Assembly: GCA_011032825.1 (NCBI GenBank)
Contig: JAADJZ010000006.1
Location: forward strand, 1,302,001-1,366,000
Source: Massariosphaeria phaeospora
Taxonomy: Eukaryota; Ascomycota; Dothideomycetes; Pleosporales
Reading direction: 5' to 3'
Length of the DNA: 64,000 bases
Part shown: in pieces, positions 23,093-35,114 of the stretch
Layout: each line of letters begins with the position of its first letter
Position numbering within the stretch: position 1 is the stretch's first letter
Notes under the pieces: model-generated
The model's input: the letters and a program-made list of their open reading frames with translations, nothing else
Databases searched by the model: none
Told to the model about the DNA's origin: nothing
Made by a program: the position numbers and the translations under genes

Positions 23093-25537
23093 ATGGACGT
23101 TGCCGAAGCTACAGAAGCTTATTAGTAAGACCCGACCCCAACATACCTCATTTCCATGCTTTGACTCACGCATCCAGTAGCCCAACGCAATTCGCCAGCG
23201 GCGACGTCAAGAGCTACATGTCGGATTCCCAGGGGGGCCCTGAGCCGGCTTACGATATCGCCCAACGAGGTTCACAGGATGCTATCTTTGCGCATTCCCT
23301 AAGGTTCTTGGAAAACGTCAAGGTTAGCTCACTCTATGCCAATTGAACATGTACAGTATGTTGACCATACGCAGCACCGTTTCGGAGAGCAGTCTCATGA
23401 ATCGGCCTCCATTTACAACGCGCTCTCATTCTTCAGAGCAGGCATGATTTCAAAGAACCAAGCTTATCACACCATCATGAATCTTCTAGTAGGCGAATAC
23501 CAGGATCTCGGCCTAGAGCTTCAAGGACTGCTCTCCCATAGAGACGCACGCTGGGGAGTTGGCGATTTCGACATACACCATGCCGCCCAGTCCTCACCAG
23601 CAGTGACTCATGTTGCGCCGCAATTGTTGCAACCCGACCACCAGCCACAGTTGCAGCCATTGATACCGACCCTTTGGGACCCTACTCAGTACGCACAGCG
23701 ACAACAGCAGTCTGTGCAGACTTCAATAAATCCCCAGCTTCTGCGGGTCGCCACGGACCATCATGTAACCACGCAGGATCAGGAGGGGTATGATGCTACA
23801 TACCATGGCTATGATAGCTGTCGTCCTGAGAGCTCGTACCATCCAAGTTATGTTCAGAATGCATATACTAATATCAGTTCTGGCCATTTCGCACAAGCCG
23901 TGCCCTCCTCGCCACATGCTCGGACCCCACACCAACGCGACTCGCCAGTCGAAGGTCACAGGCAAACGCCATCTTTTCCGCCTTACCTGGGCTATGGAAA
24001 TGGGTTACAGTTGAGTTCGCCGGCTCAGAATTTTGCACAGCATTCTTATCCACTCGGTGATACCTGGGGAAGGGCTCATGGTGGCGTGGCTTGGCCGCGG
24101 GGCGAAACGGACCAAGTATACAGCTCGCCTGTTCTCTCGAACAGAAATCTCACGTCGCACTCCTCTTCACCACATCACGGCCCTTATGCGTCTCCCTCTG
24201 TGCTCGGAACGCCAATTGCGGTGCCTCTTGGCCAGCCTGCCTTTGAGATGCTACCACCTCGAAAGCGGACTCAGAGGAGTTCTTTGTCTTACACCCGGGT
24301 CACTGAAGATGGTACTGGTGAGGAATCGAAGGATCTCCTGCAACGATCAAGTTCTCCGCCGTCCGAGGAACTTGTTCTGGTACGGCCGTTGAGTGAGAAT
24401 CAAGGAAAGCCCAAACAAACAAGGTCAGCTCGCTCGCGAGGCCAGTTTATCCATTCTATTTGTGGAAAGACATTCACTACTCGATGGGCTGTCAAAAAAC
24501 ATCACTGGGGTACAAACGGAGAGGATATAGCGACCAAGACGGGATGCTGGGCCAGGAACGGAAAGCCGAATTTCAATTGGTACGTTTTATTTACATTTTG
24601 CTTCGCCGATGCGGGAGTCCAAGACTCAATCATGCATGAATGGTCTTTAGTATGGCCTCTTATGAAAGGATGAAAGAGGGACGAACTAAAGCACTAAGGC
24701 TAACTACTCATTACTAGGGACGATGACCCCAGCTGCCAAGAAGAGAAGCCTCGAGCGCGTGTCGCGAAAACCGCGGGTCCTCTCGGAGATTCAGGTATAA
24801 TTCCAGTTGCGTCGACTGAGTATAAGGCGCCAGAAGCTCCTGCCATGTTTCCAAACCGACGGAACACTCTACCGGGCTTCCCTACCCTAGACGAGCTCCC
24901 AAGGACAGTCGCGGAGGCTATCAACACGTCGACTCCGGCTCGTGTCAGCCCTAGAGAAGATGGACCGTACTATGGAGCAAGACTGCCTGTTCGTAGCAGC
25001 ATGGATTCCTTACTGACCGCTGTCAATGCTGCCTCAAGAATCGAGGCGCCGAAACCGCAAGGACGACATGACTCCCTTGTATCTGTACCTCACCTAGATG
25101 CTCAGGCTGCCGCTGGGAGCTACTACCGTCAAATCGCACCCAAGTGTGAAGCCTCTTATGGCCAGAGCGAAGAAGAGCAGGAATACAGTCACAGAGACGC
25201 CAGTGCACAGTCGTGGGCACCTGTATTGGGCTTGGGCATCACACAAGCCGAGGGTGTGGATCCTGTACCGGCAAACATGGTCCTTTCTTCTCATGCGAAA
25301 GTACAGGAGGGCGCGATCCTAGAGTCAGTAGAGCGAGCGGAGGACGATCTTGACACGGACCGGAATCAGGTCCAGCTCGAAGACGACCCCGCCCTTATTT
25401 CAACCAAGACAGCTGAGGAAAACCATGACAATACAAGGAGCCGTCGACGCGGTCGCGGTGTAGTTTCAAAGCGGGAGCTCAAAGAGTTGGCTTGGGGAGG
25501 TTCGCCGGGGCCAGAGAAGAAGAAGCAGAAGCTTTGA
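23093..25537 (+). CDS. PAH-domain protein with unusual zinc-binding cluster
   Basis: Exons 23093-23124, 23178-23322, 23375-24579 and 24718-25537 (733 aa). Residues about 40-110 form one paired amphipathic helix domain of the Sin3 type (AHSLRFLENVKHRFGEQ, then IYNALSFFRAGMISKNQAYH), a co-repressor docking fold. The second intron acceptor at 23374 was chosen because it restores VKHRFGEQ. Residues about 115-400 are Gln/Ser/Pro-rich and disordered. Around 425-480 lies a Cys/His cluster, CGKTF-x7-KKHHWG-...-TGCWA-...-DDPSC, resembling a C2H2 finger with only one Cys in the first half. The C-terminus is acidic and then basic (RSRRRGRGVVSKRE, PEKKKQKL), a likely nuclear signal. Probably a transcription co-factor; no orthologue name is claimed. 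Confidence 0.8.
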
Positions 25538-26881
25538 GACCGACATCAAAGCAGGTGGGTTACTAACATGTATGAGTACCAAGATCATTGTAGAAGGAGT
25601 AAACGTCGAGCGATCGAGGATGCATGCCCCAAAACATCAGTACCCGGGACCCGGTCCGCGGACACATCTGATGGATATGACTCCCTTTCCATGTGCGTGT
25701 GGCGGAGAATCTGGGGCCTCGTGGCGGAGTCTCATGTGACGGATGTTTCTTTCTTACGGCTTGGGGTAGCAGATGTCGGAACTAGGTCGATGGCGACCTC
25801 GGACGTGGCAGAAAGTCTGATTTGCTGCTCCACCAATGTGTCTGCCCTGTAAGCTCGGAATGTTCTTAAAAAGGCAGTAGCTGTTAGGTAATAAAAGCGG
25901 AATCAGGGTACAACCCACGTTGTGTGCTCTGAGCTCTTAATGTTGTTGTGGCTACTAAATTGCCCAAAGAAAGCCAATAAACAGCATCCTTCCTAGCCGA
26001 AATTGGCGCCTCTGATTGGGTCATTCCGATATGTGCTCCAACTCTGAAGCTTCGTCAGATTCCAACCTGAACTATTCTTTTTGGCGGAAGCAATGCAGAA
26101 AGCGGTACTAAGAGCGCTGGCTAACAAGACAAGCTCCAACACCATGGCGAGAAGATGCAGAGTTTGTCCGAGTTTGGTGGCGTCGCTGCCCCGCGTCCAC
26201 GCCAAGCGCACGCACGGCTGGGGCGCGGGGATCGCAGCAAGGCTCAAGCCCCTTCCGCTTCTCCACCCTTTTCCAATCAACCGCCCCTTGTCGGCTGTCA
26301 TCATGTTGCATCGACACTCGATCAACTTCCTCCAATCGGTCGGCCGGGCTTGTCGTGCAGCTAATGAGGCCGCGGATAAGCTGGTCGCAGCTTCGTGGAG
26401 CTCGGGGGAGCTCGAGGAGAGGTTCATGCTGTTTGCTTGCAAGCTTCAGGCAGCTAGCTAGCTGGTCGGCTTCTTTTTACGCCGTTTAGGTACAGGAATT
26501 CTATACGACTACCCCGCTCAGCATGGGACTGTCCAGATGGGCAGGCCGTTAGGTGGTGCTACCCGTGGACGGCCGCTAGCTGTCATTCCGTCATAGCTTG
26601 TGTTCCTGCAGATCGGCCTTCTCCCGTAATTTCGCCATCCATGCGGGGAAACAAACGGTGGAAGCTGGATTGGCTTCCTTTCCAACGTGGGTAACCCGGT
26701 GCCAGGTCAACGCTGGTCAACGGGGTCACTCTTGCGCAGATGCGGTGAGGGATCCTGGTCATGGGAACCCGCTTTACCGCGGTACAAAGGTACATAATCC
26801 CCAGCTTGCCCCGGTCTTCCCCTCGACAACCCTTCCACTACCTCTACACGGATTCTACCATAGACGTTGGACACGGACAGC
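25538..26881. other. Intergenic
   Basis: About 1.3 kb. Overlapping ORFs exist on opposite strands (149 codons minus, 126 codons plus, about 25.99-26.46 kb). Neither has a recognisable domain, so neither is called. The last 150 bp are the probable promoter of the epimerase gene. Confidence 0.5.
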
Positions 26882-28279
26882 ATGTTCGGCCTCACAACCT
26901 TCTTGACTGCTCTCGCGGCACTCGCTGTAACGGCGACGTGCACGTACAATCCGCCTCCCAACAACACCTTTGGACCAGACGCCGATGGCAAATACGAGAT
27001 CTCAGCGGAGGGAATCCGAGCATACTTCATTCCATATGGCGCGTCGGTTACCAATCTTTACATCAAAGACACCAAGGGCATTGAGCGCGATATCGTGCTT
27101 GGATACGACAACGCGAGCTACTACGCCGAAGATCCGCGCCATCCTCATTTCGGTGGCGTCCCAGGTAAGATTCTGCGGTGATGTATACATGTAGATAAAC
27201 GCTGACCGCGGCGCAGGGCGTTACGCAAACCGCATCAAGAACAGCAGCTTCATTATCGATGGCGAGGAGTTCAAGGTTACGCCTAACGAGAACAACAACA
27301 ACGACACTCTACATGGCGGTCCAGATGGATGGGACTATGTACGTTGGTCGCGCTTGTTGTGATAGAGATGACATTCTAACGTGCTCGCAGAGGAACTTCA
27401 CGATCGTCGCGCAAACTACCGACTCTATCACCTTCTCCATAGTTGATCCCGACGGCAAAGAAGGCTTTCCTGGAGAGGTTGTCAGCTACATTACTTACAC
27501 AGTAACGGCAAACACCTGGCATATCAAGATGGTGGCTCTTGCTACAACAAAGAAGACGCCGATCATGTTGAGCTCACACGTACGTCAGATTAATCCACCT
27601 AACAGATGACTGTATTAATAGCATTAGACCTACTGGAATCTCGATGGATTTGCCAATCCAGACACGCCGACTGCGCTCAATCACACCTTCCATTTGCCAT
27701 ACTCTGGACAACGCGTGGGCGTTGATGGCATTCTCATTCCCGATGGCACTATTCTCGCGAACGAGCCGTACTCCGTCAATGACTTCTGGTCGGCACCCAA
27801 GCAAATCGGCGCCAACCATACCGCTCCCGAGCTTGTAGGAAACTGTGGTACTAACTGCAGGGGCTATGACAACTGCTATATCGTCAACCGCGACCAGGAC
27901 GGACCTTACGATTGGCGAACTTCCGGGCCGGTGGCTACATTGGCGAGCGATTTCACCGGTATTCAGGTCGATATCTTCAGCGATCAGGATGCCTTCCAAA
28001 TGTACAGCTGTGGTGGAATGAACGGTACGTGTTACATTTAACTATGATTGAATCTACGTACTAATAACTACTATAGGCACCCTTCCCATCAAGTCAACTC
28101 AAGGTGGCGACGGCCTTCCCCGCGTCGTCCAGCAATACGGTTGTATCGTCATGGAAGTGGAGGACTGGATTGATGCAATTAACCAACCCGAATGGCAGCG
28201 AGAAAAGAAGAACATCTTTGGCCCGGGTGATCCGGCCTACGTGTTGGAGGCGAAATATGTTTTCTCTGTCAACTCATAA
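26882..28279 (+). CDS. Secreted aldose 1-epimerase (galactose mutarotase family)
   Basis: Exons 26882-27164, 27217-27338, 27391-27579, 27628-28024 and 28077-28279 (397 aa); four introns of 48-52 nt. The N-terminus is a hydrophobic signal peptide (MFGLTTFLTALAALAVTAT), so the enzyme is extracellular. It interconverts alpha and beta anomers of hexoses. Family landmarks in order: GGVPGRYANRI (substrate loop), DTLHGGPDGWD with the first catalytic His, SSHTYWNLDG with the second His, and near the end VMEVEDWIDAINQPEW, equivalent to the family's catalytic Glu plus the PDAxN block. Extra Cys pairs (NCGTNC) probably form disulfides, fitting secretion. It likely serves extracellular sugar uptake. Confidence 0.93.
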
Positions 28280-28608
28280 TCTTCCGTGGGAACTGGGTAT
28301 AATGGTAGACTGGTGAACTTAGGGTAATGGGGTTTTGATGATTCTAAGCCCGTGGTAATCAAATGCACCATACAGAGACTCTGCAAACGCCGCATAGGCA
28401 TTAGCTAACTTCTCCGTTTGTCGTTGCGAGGCTTTCACCTAGTGACCACTCACCGCAATTTTCTCAGATTGCAGCTTAAACCAATTATTTCACGCTTTCT
28501 CATCTTCACGTCTGTTTCCTGTCGGCTTACATTCACTCTAAAACCTACCTTCACTCTTTCATACATTCCTATGAGATACTTTCACTGCTGAAAGGTCGGG
28601 CACGTGCG
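28280..28608. other. Intergenic
   Basis: 329 bp with no ORF. The final 120 bp is pyrimidine-rich, a probable 5' leader of the following gene. Confidence 0.5.
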
Positions 28609-31023
28609 ATGATGGGTTCCCACGTTCCGGGCACGCCCCCAGCAGTCGACTTTTCACGCGATCCTGTTGTTCTAGGCCTCCCACTTCGCCTAAGTGAACT
28701 CGACACGCCGAATTCAGTCTCGTCGCTGGCATGGTCGCCTGCCGCCTTTGAGGATACCAGCACCACCGAACGACAAGCACAAGAACAAGACGAGCTCATA
28801 CTAGGCACCTCAAACTTAGCACTCAGCTCTCCATACCCGCAACCCGGAACTGCACCGCTGCCCTCTGTCAACATGGCCTCCAACCAGAACCGTGAGCCGC
28901 TGCGTCCGCTCCGCGCCACCACGCCAGACCTCTCGCAGTCCGGTCTCGCTGTAGGCGCCCAGAAAGCATTTCAAGCGTCTAAGCGTATGCAACGCGTGCT
29001 CGGATTCCAGGGCGAGGCGGTCCCGTACGTCGCACCGCCAGCTATGTCAAACAGCTTGGTTGCAGAATTCTTCGAGGGACTGAAGGAGTACGGACTGGAT
29101 ATAAACATGCAGGGTATGGGCTTGGAAGGACCTGGAGATGACAAGAGACAAGATTGGCTTTCTAGTATCCAGGAAGAGAGTCCTACGAAGACAGAGGCTG
29201 AGAGCCTTCCTCGTGCGCAACTCAACAGCGACGCTGTTGACGACGAAGAGAGCATCTACGAGGGCTCGTCTTCCATCGACGGAGCTTATGACAGCGACAG
29301 CGACACAAAGGTCAACGTGGATGCCCCTACTCCTCGCTCTGATGCTCGCAACCCAACCTTCAGTTTCAGCGAGGCACTAAACTTTGGATCAAGCGATACA
29401 CTCGTCGAGAGTCAAGACTTCGGTGCAGTTGAGTCCGGAACCGTTAACGGACACTCACTGAATGCCTCTCGTAAGTTTTTGTTTGCGCGTGCTCTCCAGT
29501 ATGGCGGCAAAGATGTGCGAGTTCAAGCTGGCATGTCGAATGCTTTACCCCTTCTCCCCGCCCCGGTCTTGTTTCCGTCACTGCCTGTCGCCCCTGCCTT
29601 AGATGGCCCTGCATTCGTCCGTGCTCCTGATCCTGTCTCTAACAATCCTCCAGCCCAGAGTCCTTCCAGAGTTTTGTTTCCGTCGCCACGTATCGAGCTT
29701 ACCACACGACCATATGTAGCTGTGGCGCCTACCCCAGACAACCAGGTACCTACTACGGACGGAAATGACTTCTTCGCAAACCTCTTCAAGCGCCCGCCCC
29801 CAACACAGGCTCCCAATATCGACGTATCGGCGCCGGCCATACCCACAACGTCTTCACTCCAGCGCAAGCGAGCCTCATCTGGTTCAGAAGACAACATGTT
29901 TGGCCCCTCCCTCCAACACAGCAAGAAGCTACGCGACGAAGGAATCCTCGGCCTCCCTTCTCTTCCACACAATGCCCTCGCTGCCTGGAAGACGTATTTC
30001 CCCGGACTAACCGAAGGCATCTCCATGACCCTCTTAACCTGGCACTCCACAATGCGCTCTCTCTACGCCCAAAGCTGCAGCCCCCAGCTCCTCTCCGTCC
30101 ACCCCATGTTCCCCTACCCACCCACCAAACCCACCAACGTCCCCCTCGTCTCCATCAGCTTCTGGGACACCAGCACGGAGCCCCACAAAGAACTCCGCTT
30201 CATCGGCCCCGGCGACGTGCAAGAGATCCTCTACGCCGAAGTCGACACCTTCGCCGCCTCGCCCACGCCCACGCCCGAACCCGCAGCCGACGAATTCGAA
30301 ACTGCAGTCATCGACGGCACACGGTTCTACCGCAAAGTCTCACGCGCCCGATCCGCCGCAGCGCTCAAGCCGCTCCGCCACAAGGACATGCGCGACCGCG
30401 CGCTCGTCGGCGAGGGCCGCTGGTGCTTTGTCGTGATCCGCGGCAAGCAGAAGACGGCTAGGGAAACGGCGCCGTATGTCCTGCTGGCGTTCCCGTCCAC
30501 GGCGGTCACGCACTCGAGCGAATGCTTGCACACGATTTACCCCGGCGAGGCCGCTGCTCCTGCGCCGCCTCTGGCTCCGCCGCCGCAGCCTAGGCTCAAC
30601 CGCATCAGCTCGATGCCTGTGCTGCACCGCGCGCTGCGCAATACGTCGCGCATGCACCAGTTGCTCCGCAGCGCGTCGTCTACGCGGTTGAGGGGCTTGG
30701 ACGTGGATCCGAACGCGAACGCGCAGGCGATCCCTGAGGAGGAGGGGCAGGGAAAGGCATCGGAGACACAGTCGCAGTCGCAGCAGGGTGACCAGACAGA
30801 ACAGAAGCAGACGGACGAGAAGCAGCCAAAACAGAACTACAAAGCCAAGGAGCCCACGCAAGACCCCACATGGACGCTCCGCCGCACCGTCCTCAAGTTC
30901 CAAAAGGCGGGCCGCATACCGCTCGTCGAGGGCTTCCGGACCGACATGAGTGCCTGGACGGGCTGGCTGGATGCCGTCGGCAAGGGCGAGGGCAAAATCA
31001 TGATGTTCTGCGAGACGGAATGA
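28609..31023 (+). CDS. Unrecognised fungal protein, 804 aa
   Basis: A long uninterrupted ORF with coding-like composition; starts MMGSHVPGTP. No known domain was recognised. The N-terminal half is Ser/Pro/Asp-rich and probably disordered, with one more ordered patch at residues about 110-165 (KAFQASKRMQRVLGFQ, AEFFEGLKEYGLDI). Residues about 440-640 look folded (LAAWKTYFPGLTEGISMTLL, VPLVSISFWDTSTEPHKELR, WCFVVIRGKQKTARE). A Gln/Glu-rich linker follows, then a conserved-looking end (GFRTDMSAWTGWLDAVGKG). An RKRASSG stretch at about 420 could be a nuclear signal. No membrane segments. Function unknown; the clearly folded C-terminal half argues for a real gene. Confidence 0.75.
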   Translation: MMGSHVPGTPPAVDFSRDPVVLGLPLRLSELDTPNSVSSLAWSPAAFEDTSTTERQAQEQDELILGTSNLALSSPYPQPGTAPLPSVNMASNQNREPLRPLRATTPDLSQSGLAVGAQKAFQASKRMQRVLGFQGEAVPYVAPPAMSNSLVAEFFEGLKEYGLDINMQGMGLEGPGDDKRQDWLSSIQEESPTKTEAESLPRAQLNSDAVDDEESIYEGSSSIDGAYDSDSDTKVNVDAPTPRSDARNPTFSFSEALNFGSSDTLVESQDFGAVESGTVNGHSLNASRKFLFARALQYGGKDVRVQAGMSNALPLLPAPVLFPSLPVAPALDGPAFVRAPDPVSNNPPAQSPSRVLFPSPRIELTTRPYVAVAPTPDNQVPTTDGNDFFANLFKRPPPTQAPNIDVSAPAIPTTSSLQRKRASSGSEDNMFGPSLQHSKKLRDEGILGLPSLPHNALAAWKTYFPGLTEGISMTLLTWHSTMRSLYAQSCSPQLLSVHPMFPYPPTKPTNVPLVSISFWDTSTEPHKELRFIGPGDVQEILYAEVDTFAASPTPTPEPAADEFETAVIDGTRFYRKVSRARSAAALKPLRHKDMRDRALVGEGRWCFVVIRGKQKTARETAPYVLLAFPSTAVTHSSECLHTIYPGEAAAPAPPLAPPPQPRLNRISSMPVLHRALRNTSRMHQLLRSASSTRLRGLDVDPNANAQAIPEEEGQGKASETQSQSQQGDQTEQKQTDEKQPKQNYKAKEPTQDPTWTLRRTVLKFQKAGRIPLVEGFRTDMSAWTGWLDAVGKGEGKIMMFCETE

Positions 31024-32726
31024 CGAATTCGACACTCCACTCACTCAGCTGGAAGAAAGAACCCTGGATAGCGAGAAGACAAGTGTGGTTTGCATATGAG
31101 GAGGCTGCGAGTCCACGAGGTTGAGGTTGAGTTTGAGTTTGGTAACTAGATAGTCAGATCAGATCAGGTCTTGCACGGTTTGGTATGTGCGAGTGCGAGT
31201 GCGAATGCGTGTGGATTATACTATGCGAGTCTGGGTCTGGGACTTGACGGACGGACGAGTCTGAATGGCTTGGATTGGACTCTAGGACTTGGGAGCAAAA
31301 CGTGCTATCATGCGATACTGCCAACTGATAGTACCAATACACCACGCGGGCACGTAGTCGCAGCACAGCACCCCGTATGCAGTCCCTTATCACCCAGTCC
31401 CTCTCCCTGTGCTAACTACAATCGCGCTATGTAAAACACGAATACTAGCCTCTATGAATCACGCTGTAATTACATGAACATTTCCCTCCAGTCCAGTCCA
31501 GTTCAGTTCGTCCACGCAAGCCGACTCGGCCATCACACCACAGTTTAAGCTCAGGGATACCTTCCTACTTCATGACCTTAATCTCGTCCGTATTTCTCCT
31601 CCTTCTTCTTCTTCTACGCTCTAGCTCTATACTCCTGTCTCGGACGCGCACCTAACCTAGGTATTGGAAGCCTACCCTCTACACGCCCCTTGCCTCTAGG
31701 GCTACCTACTTGTTACAAAGTACTACTGTATCTGGCATACTGGGTATTGTCTAAGACGAGTAGGCTATCTACCTGCGGCCGAAAACTCCTAGCGTGTCAA
31801 GAGGATTGTATTGTATTGTTCGGAATGAAATTAAATGAATTATGATAGCGGAGTGCCCGGACGGACAGGGTGGGGTGCGTGCGATGCGGCAATGGGCGAT
31901 GGGCGATAGGCGATAGGCGATCCTTCCTGTTGCTTTGAATGACGTGGCGTATTTGGATGTAGAACTAAACTCGTATTGTTTTCTACAAAGTGGCCGTTTG
32001 ATGATGAAATCGTAGTACCTGAGCTGAGCTGAACTGCCAAGAGCCCCCTTCGCTGCTTGGGCCACCAGTGAAGTATGAAGAACGGCGATAACCGTCGGTT
32101 TGCAGAGGGAAAGGCGATGATAATAAGACCTCGGCTGGGTGGTTGTCGGGTAAGAAACGTGGTTGGAGTCATGTTATCACCGGTACGTACTCTTTCACTG
32201 ATAGGGCGTGCGAAACGAACGACGCACTGACTCTGCGGCGGGCCGAGTTGGAGGGATATAACGCACGACACACTCTCCTCTCTGTTGTTACTCGTAACAC
32301 CTCGGTCGTGAACTACCACCGCCATCGCAACATTGTTGATGTTCTCATCAACAACCATTGTTGACATCCTCAGCACAACACTGTCGACAATTCCCTCAGC
32401 TATCCCCAGTGTCCATTCTTTTGCCCCCACCTACGACATGCCGCCCGGCTCCTTTCACTCTCAGCTATCTTCGAACGAGACGAGTTCGTCAGTCACCGAG
32501 AAGCGATTGCATACCTCGGCCATATCATCGCAGGATCGCGATGCTGTGCTGCGCGCCCGTGACCCTTTCACCGAGGGCAGCAGGCCAGTGCTTTCCGGAG
32601 AACATAGCTGCTCGATTCAGCCAGCTAACGCAGCGTAGCTCCCGTCGAATCAACACAACGAGTACGCTAAACACCAGTTCGTACATCTCGCTGGAAATTG
32701 TCGGTTGGAAGCCGTCGCTCAATACT
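31024..32726. other. Intergenic with simple repeats
   Basis: About 1.7 kb. It contains a (GCGAGT)n-like stretch near 31187-31210 and a diverged array of GGCGATA-type heptamers near 31895-31922. A second small ORF (from ATG 32438, stop at 32636) lies just upstream of the next gene in another frame and might be a leader exon or uORF. No other gene is supported. Confidence 0.5.
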
Positions 32727-34349
32727 ATGGACAACGCACGCGCTCGCGCTACTCGTCGGACGCAGGGGCTTGGAGAACTTCCCATCTCTGTGCGGCTGGT
32801 GATAACTGCTGTTTGTTTTCAGATGATTAGGCGCCTGGTCTCATCTTTGATCAAGGATACCGGACTGTGTATCATCATCTTTCTCGCGGTTGTTGCTGTC
32901 GTCGCTTGCTGCCCACAGGCAGACGAGGTGTCTGCTCAATCAGACAAAGGCATTATCTCTCCTCAAGACCAAACCCTTCAAGAGGTCGAGCAACTTCAGA
33001 CTAGAGATGCTGGTAACAAACATGTTCTCGAAGAGGTTCGGTTCGAAGGCCGTCCGGAATCCGACATCCAATTGACCGACATGGACGGCGACGAGGCATC
33101 ACAACGCAGTCTCTCCTTAGTCGGCGCTCAACAGACGAGAGTCTCTCAGGTAGACGATTATCTCGTACAATGGATCATGTACAGGATTAAGTTCCTCTAC
33201 AAACCCGAAAAGGACCGCCTCCAAGTACTCGAGTACTCTTTGTCAGACATGGCCGATTCCCAGGAAACCATTAGTTTTTCCGATTCCCAAGCCGAGAAAG
33301 ATATCATCATGGAAGTACTTCGGAACTGCACCAACAAAGAGTATGCCTACTTAAAGAACCGCTGGTTCTGGCAACGGGACGGTTTATACCTCTTCGGTCC
33401 TATGGTCCGGCACTTCGTCGCGCAAGCTCGCCAGTGCTGGAGACCCAAAGAATACTTCTTGTCCCAAACACAGCACATGGATATCATCGAAGGCTGTTTC
33501 GAGAACTTGTTCTATGAGCGGCCCCACAAAACCGAGGCCTATCCGAATGAGCGTCGAGCGTTCGAGGAGCTGGAGAGGAAGAGCAGGAAGGAGCGCGAGG
33601 CATTGAGCGACATCGAATATAGGGAGATGCGCAGTGATCGTGTGTATGACTGGATGTTCACCATACACGAAGATGAAGAGGACAGGCAAGACGAGGCTAG
33701 TCTTCTCAAGGCCGTCCATCTCTTTAACGACTGCGTGTGCGGGAAATACTCTTGTGAAGCCGTATGGGAGTACCAGGATAACCCGGAGCCTGGAACAGAC
33801 TACACTTTCACAGGCGAGAAGTGGGCGCGTCCTCAATGTGACCATGAACATAACGAGCGCGTCATGAAGGCTCCATCGGGCTACATGCGTGCGCACCAGA
33901 GCGCACCTCTTCTAGTCAGTCTTCAAGACTGCGCGTTGCATTTGAGCGAAACGACCCACGACTCGGATCATTGGTTCCTCCTGGGCTCCAGTCACAATGT
34001 CCACGAGCGGATCCAGGATGTCCGAAAGGCCCAAGGCTCTTGCTTCACGCCCAAGATCAGGCAGATCTTGGATTACACACAATACAATCAACGGCATCAA
34101 ACTCTCCAGTCCTCGTTGTTTCGCAGCCTGGCAGGGTCCGGGGGTATAGAGCTATCTCCAGGGACTACGATGATTCCGGAGAAGCTGAAGGAGGACAAGA
34201 ATGAGAGCTTGGACATCCCCTTGGCAAAAGTTGAGGACCACAATCAGTCGAGGTCCCGCGGAACAAGTGGCCTCCTTACTCCACCGCCCGAGGAAGAGTC
34301 TGGGAGCTCGAATAGCTCCGAGGCCGGTACTAGCGATTCTTTCTTCTAG
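32727..34349 (+). CDS. Unrecognised protein with one membrane segment, about 540 aa
   Basis: The reading frame is open from 32358. The ATG at 32727 (MDNARARATR) is the start that best precedes a single hydrophobic segment (GLCIIIFLAVVAVVACC, about residues 51-67). An in-frame ATG at 32541 is the alternative and would add 62 residues of atypical composition. After the membrane segment comes a charged, probably folded region: IQLTDMDGDE, WIMYRIKFLYKPEKDRL, NKEYAYLKNRWFWQRDGLYL and a Cys/His-containing patch (DCVCGKYSC ... PQCDHEHN). The tail is Ser/Pro/Glu-rich. No family recognised. It could be a type II membrane protein. Convergent with the rhodopsin-like gene. Confidence 0.65.
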   Translation: MDNARARATRRTQGLGELPISVRLVITAVCFQMIRRLVSSLIKDTGLCIIIFLAVVAVVACCPQADEVSAQSDKGIISPQDQTLQEVEQLQTRDAGNKHVLEEVRFEGRPESDIQLTDMDGDEASQRSLSLVGAQQTRVSQVDDYLVQWIMYRIKFLYKPEKDRLQVLEYSLSDMADSQETISFSDSQAEKDIIMEVLRNCTNKEYAYLKNRWFWQRDGLYLFGPMVRHFVAQARQCWRPKEYFLSQTQHMDIIEGCFENLFYERPHKTEAYPNERRAFEELERKSRKEREALSDIEYREMRSDRVYDWMFTIHEDEEDRQDEASLLKAVHLFNDCVCGKYSCEAVWEYQDNPEPGTDYTFTGEKWARPQCDHEHNERVMKAPSGYMRAHQSAPLLVSLQDCALHLSETTHDSDHWFLLGSSHNVHERIQDVRKAQGSCFTPKIRQILDYTQYNQRHQTLQSSLFRSLAGSGGIELSPGTTMIPEKLKEDKNESLDIPLAKVEDHNQSRSRGTSGLLTPPPEEESGSSNSSEAGTSDSFF

Positions 34350-35114
34350 GCCAATCGAATTGGTTCTGAAGCGGAATCCCTCTAGCCGCCTCCATGGTAT
34401 GAGGGAATCCCAGAGTTGATGTCGAAGAGCCTCGAGCACAACGAATTCGGACACGAGCCGGTGTCATTTGTGCCAGCTTTCTGTAATGCCGACGTTTCTA
34501 CGTACGATATGGTTCGTTCAAAGACCACGCTTGGCCATTTGGATACGGTTTTGGCGTGTTCGGAGTTTTTAACGTGTTAATGTGAAGAAAGGTGGTCTGA
34601 AGTTGAGGTTGGCAGTAGGAAGAACTCGGCGGGATTTTAGCGCAGAGCTTAGTCATTGACCGTTCGTCGTCGAATTGATTTTTGGATGTATACGAAACTG
34701 ATGTTGTTGTCTAATTGGCGTATTGCTAAGCATTAAGGTCCGTATCTTGGGTCAAGAAAAACCGAGTCAAGAGAATCCATGTTTGCGCCGTTGTTGAGAT
34801 AGACTTGTACTCATTCCCTCCCAATGACCTGAATAGAAACACTGCTATATTAGTTTAATGAAAACTATATCGAAGCCCTATTCGAGAAACATGAGGAAGA
34901 AGCAGGTTTGCTGCAAGGTTTGATTTCTTGGGCGTTGTTTCCTCCCAACAAATATCTCTTATAACTATGCCAGAGTGCCCTGATATAGAATTGCGACGAA
35001 TCACCGTGGGAGCCGAGATACTGTAGTCTGCAGCTATGAAATATATGATTATCTAATGCGTCGCATAAGTAGAGGGGTATCCAAATAAAATAAAAAGTTC
35101 CGATCCGTGTTCCG
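34350..35114. other. Intergenic between convergent genes
   Basis: 765 bp, AT-richer than its flanks, containing 3' UTRs of both neighbours. No gene seen. Confidence 0.6.

Noticed and set aside
23323..23356. 34-nt intron option in the PAH-domain gene (acceptor at 23356)
   Set aside because: Too short; the 52-nt option ending at 23374 restores the conserved VKHRFGEQ helix.
25993..26461. Opposed ORFs of 149 (minus) and 126 (plus) codons
   Set aside because: They overlap each other, and neither shows a recognisable family or splice context.
29471..29499. GTAAGT...CTCCAG inside the 804-aa gene, resembling an intron
   Set aside because: Only 29 nt and not a multiple of three; removal would break a clearly coding frame.
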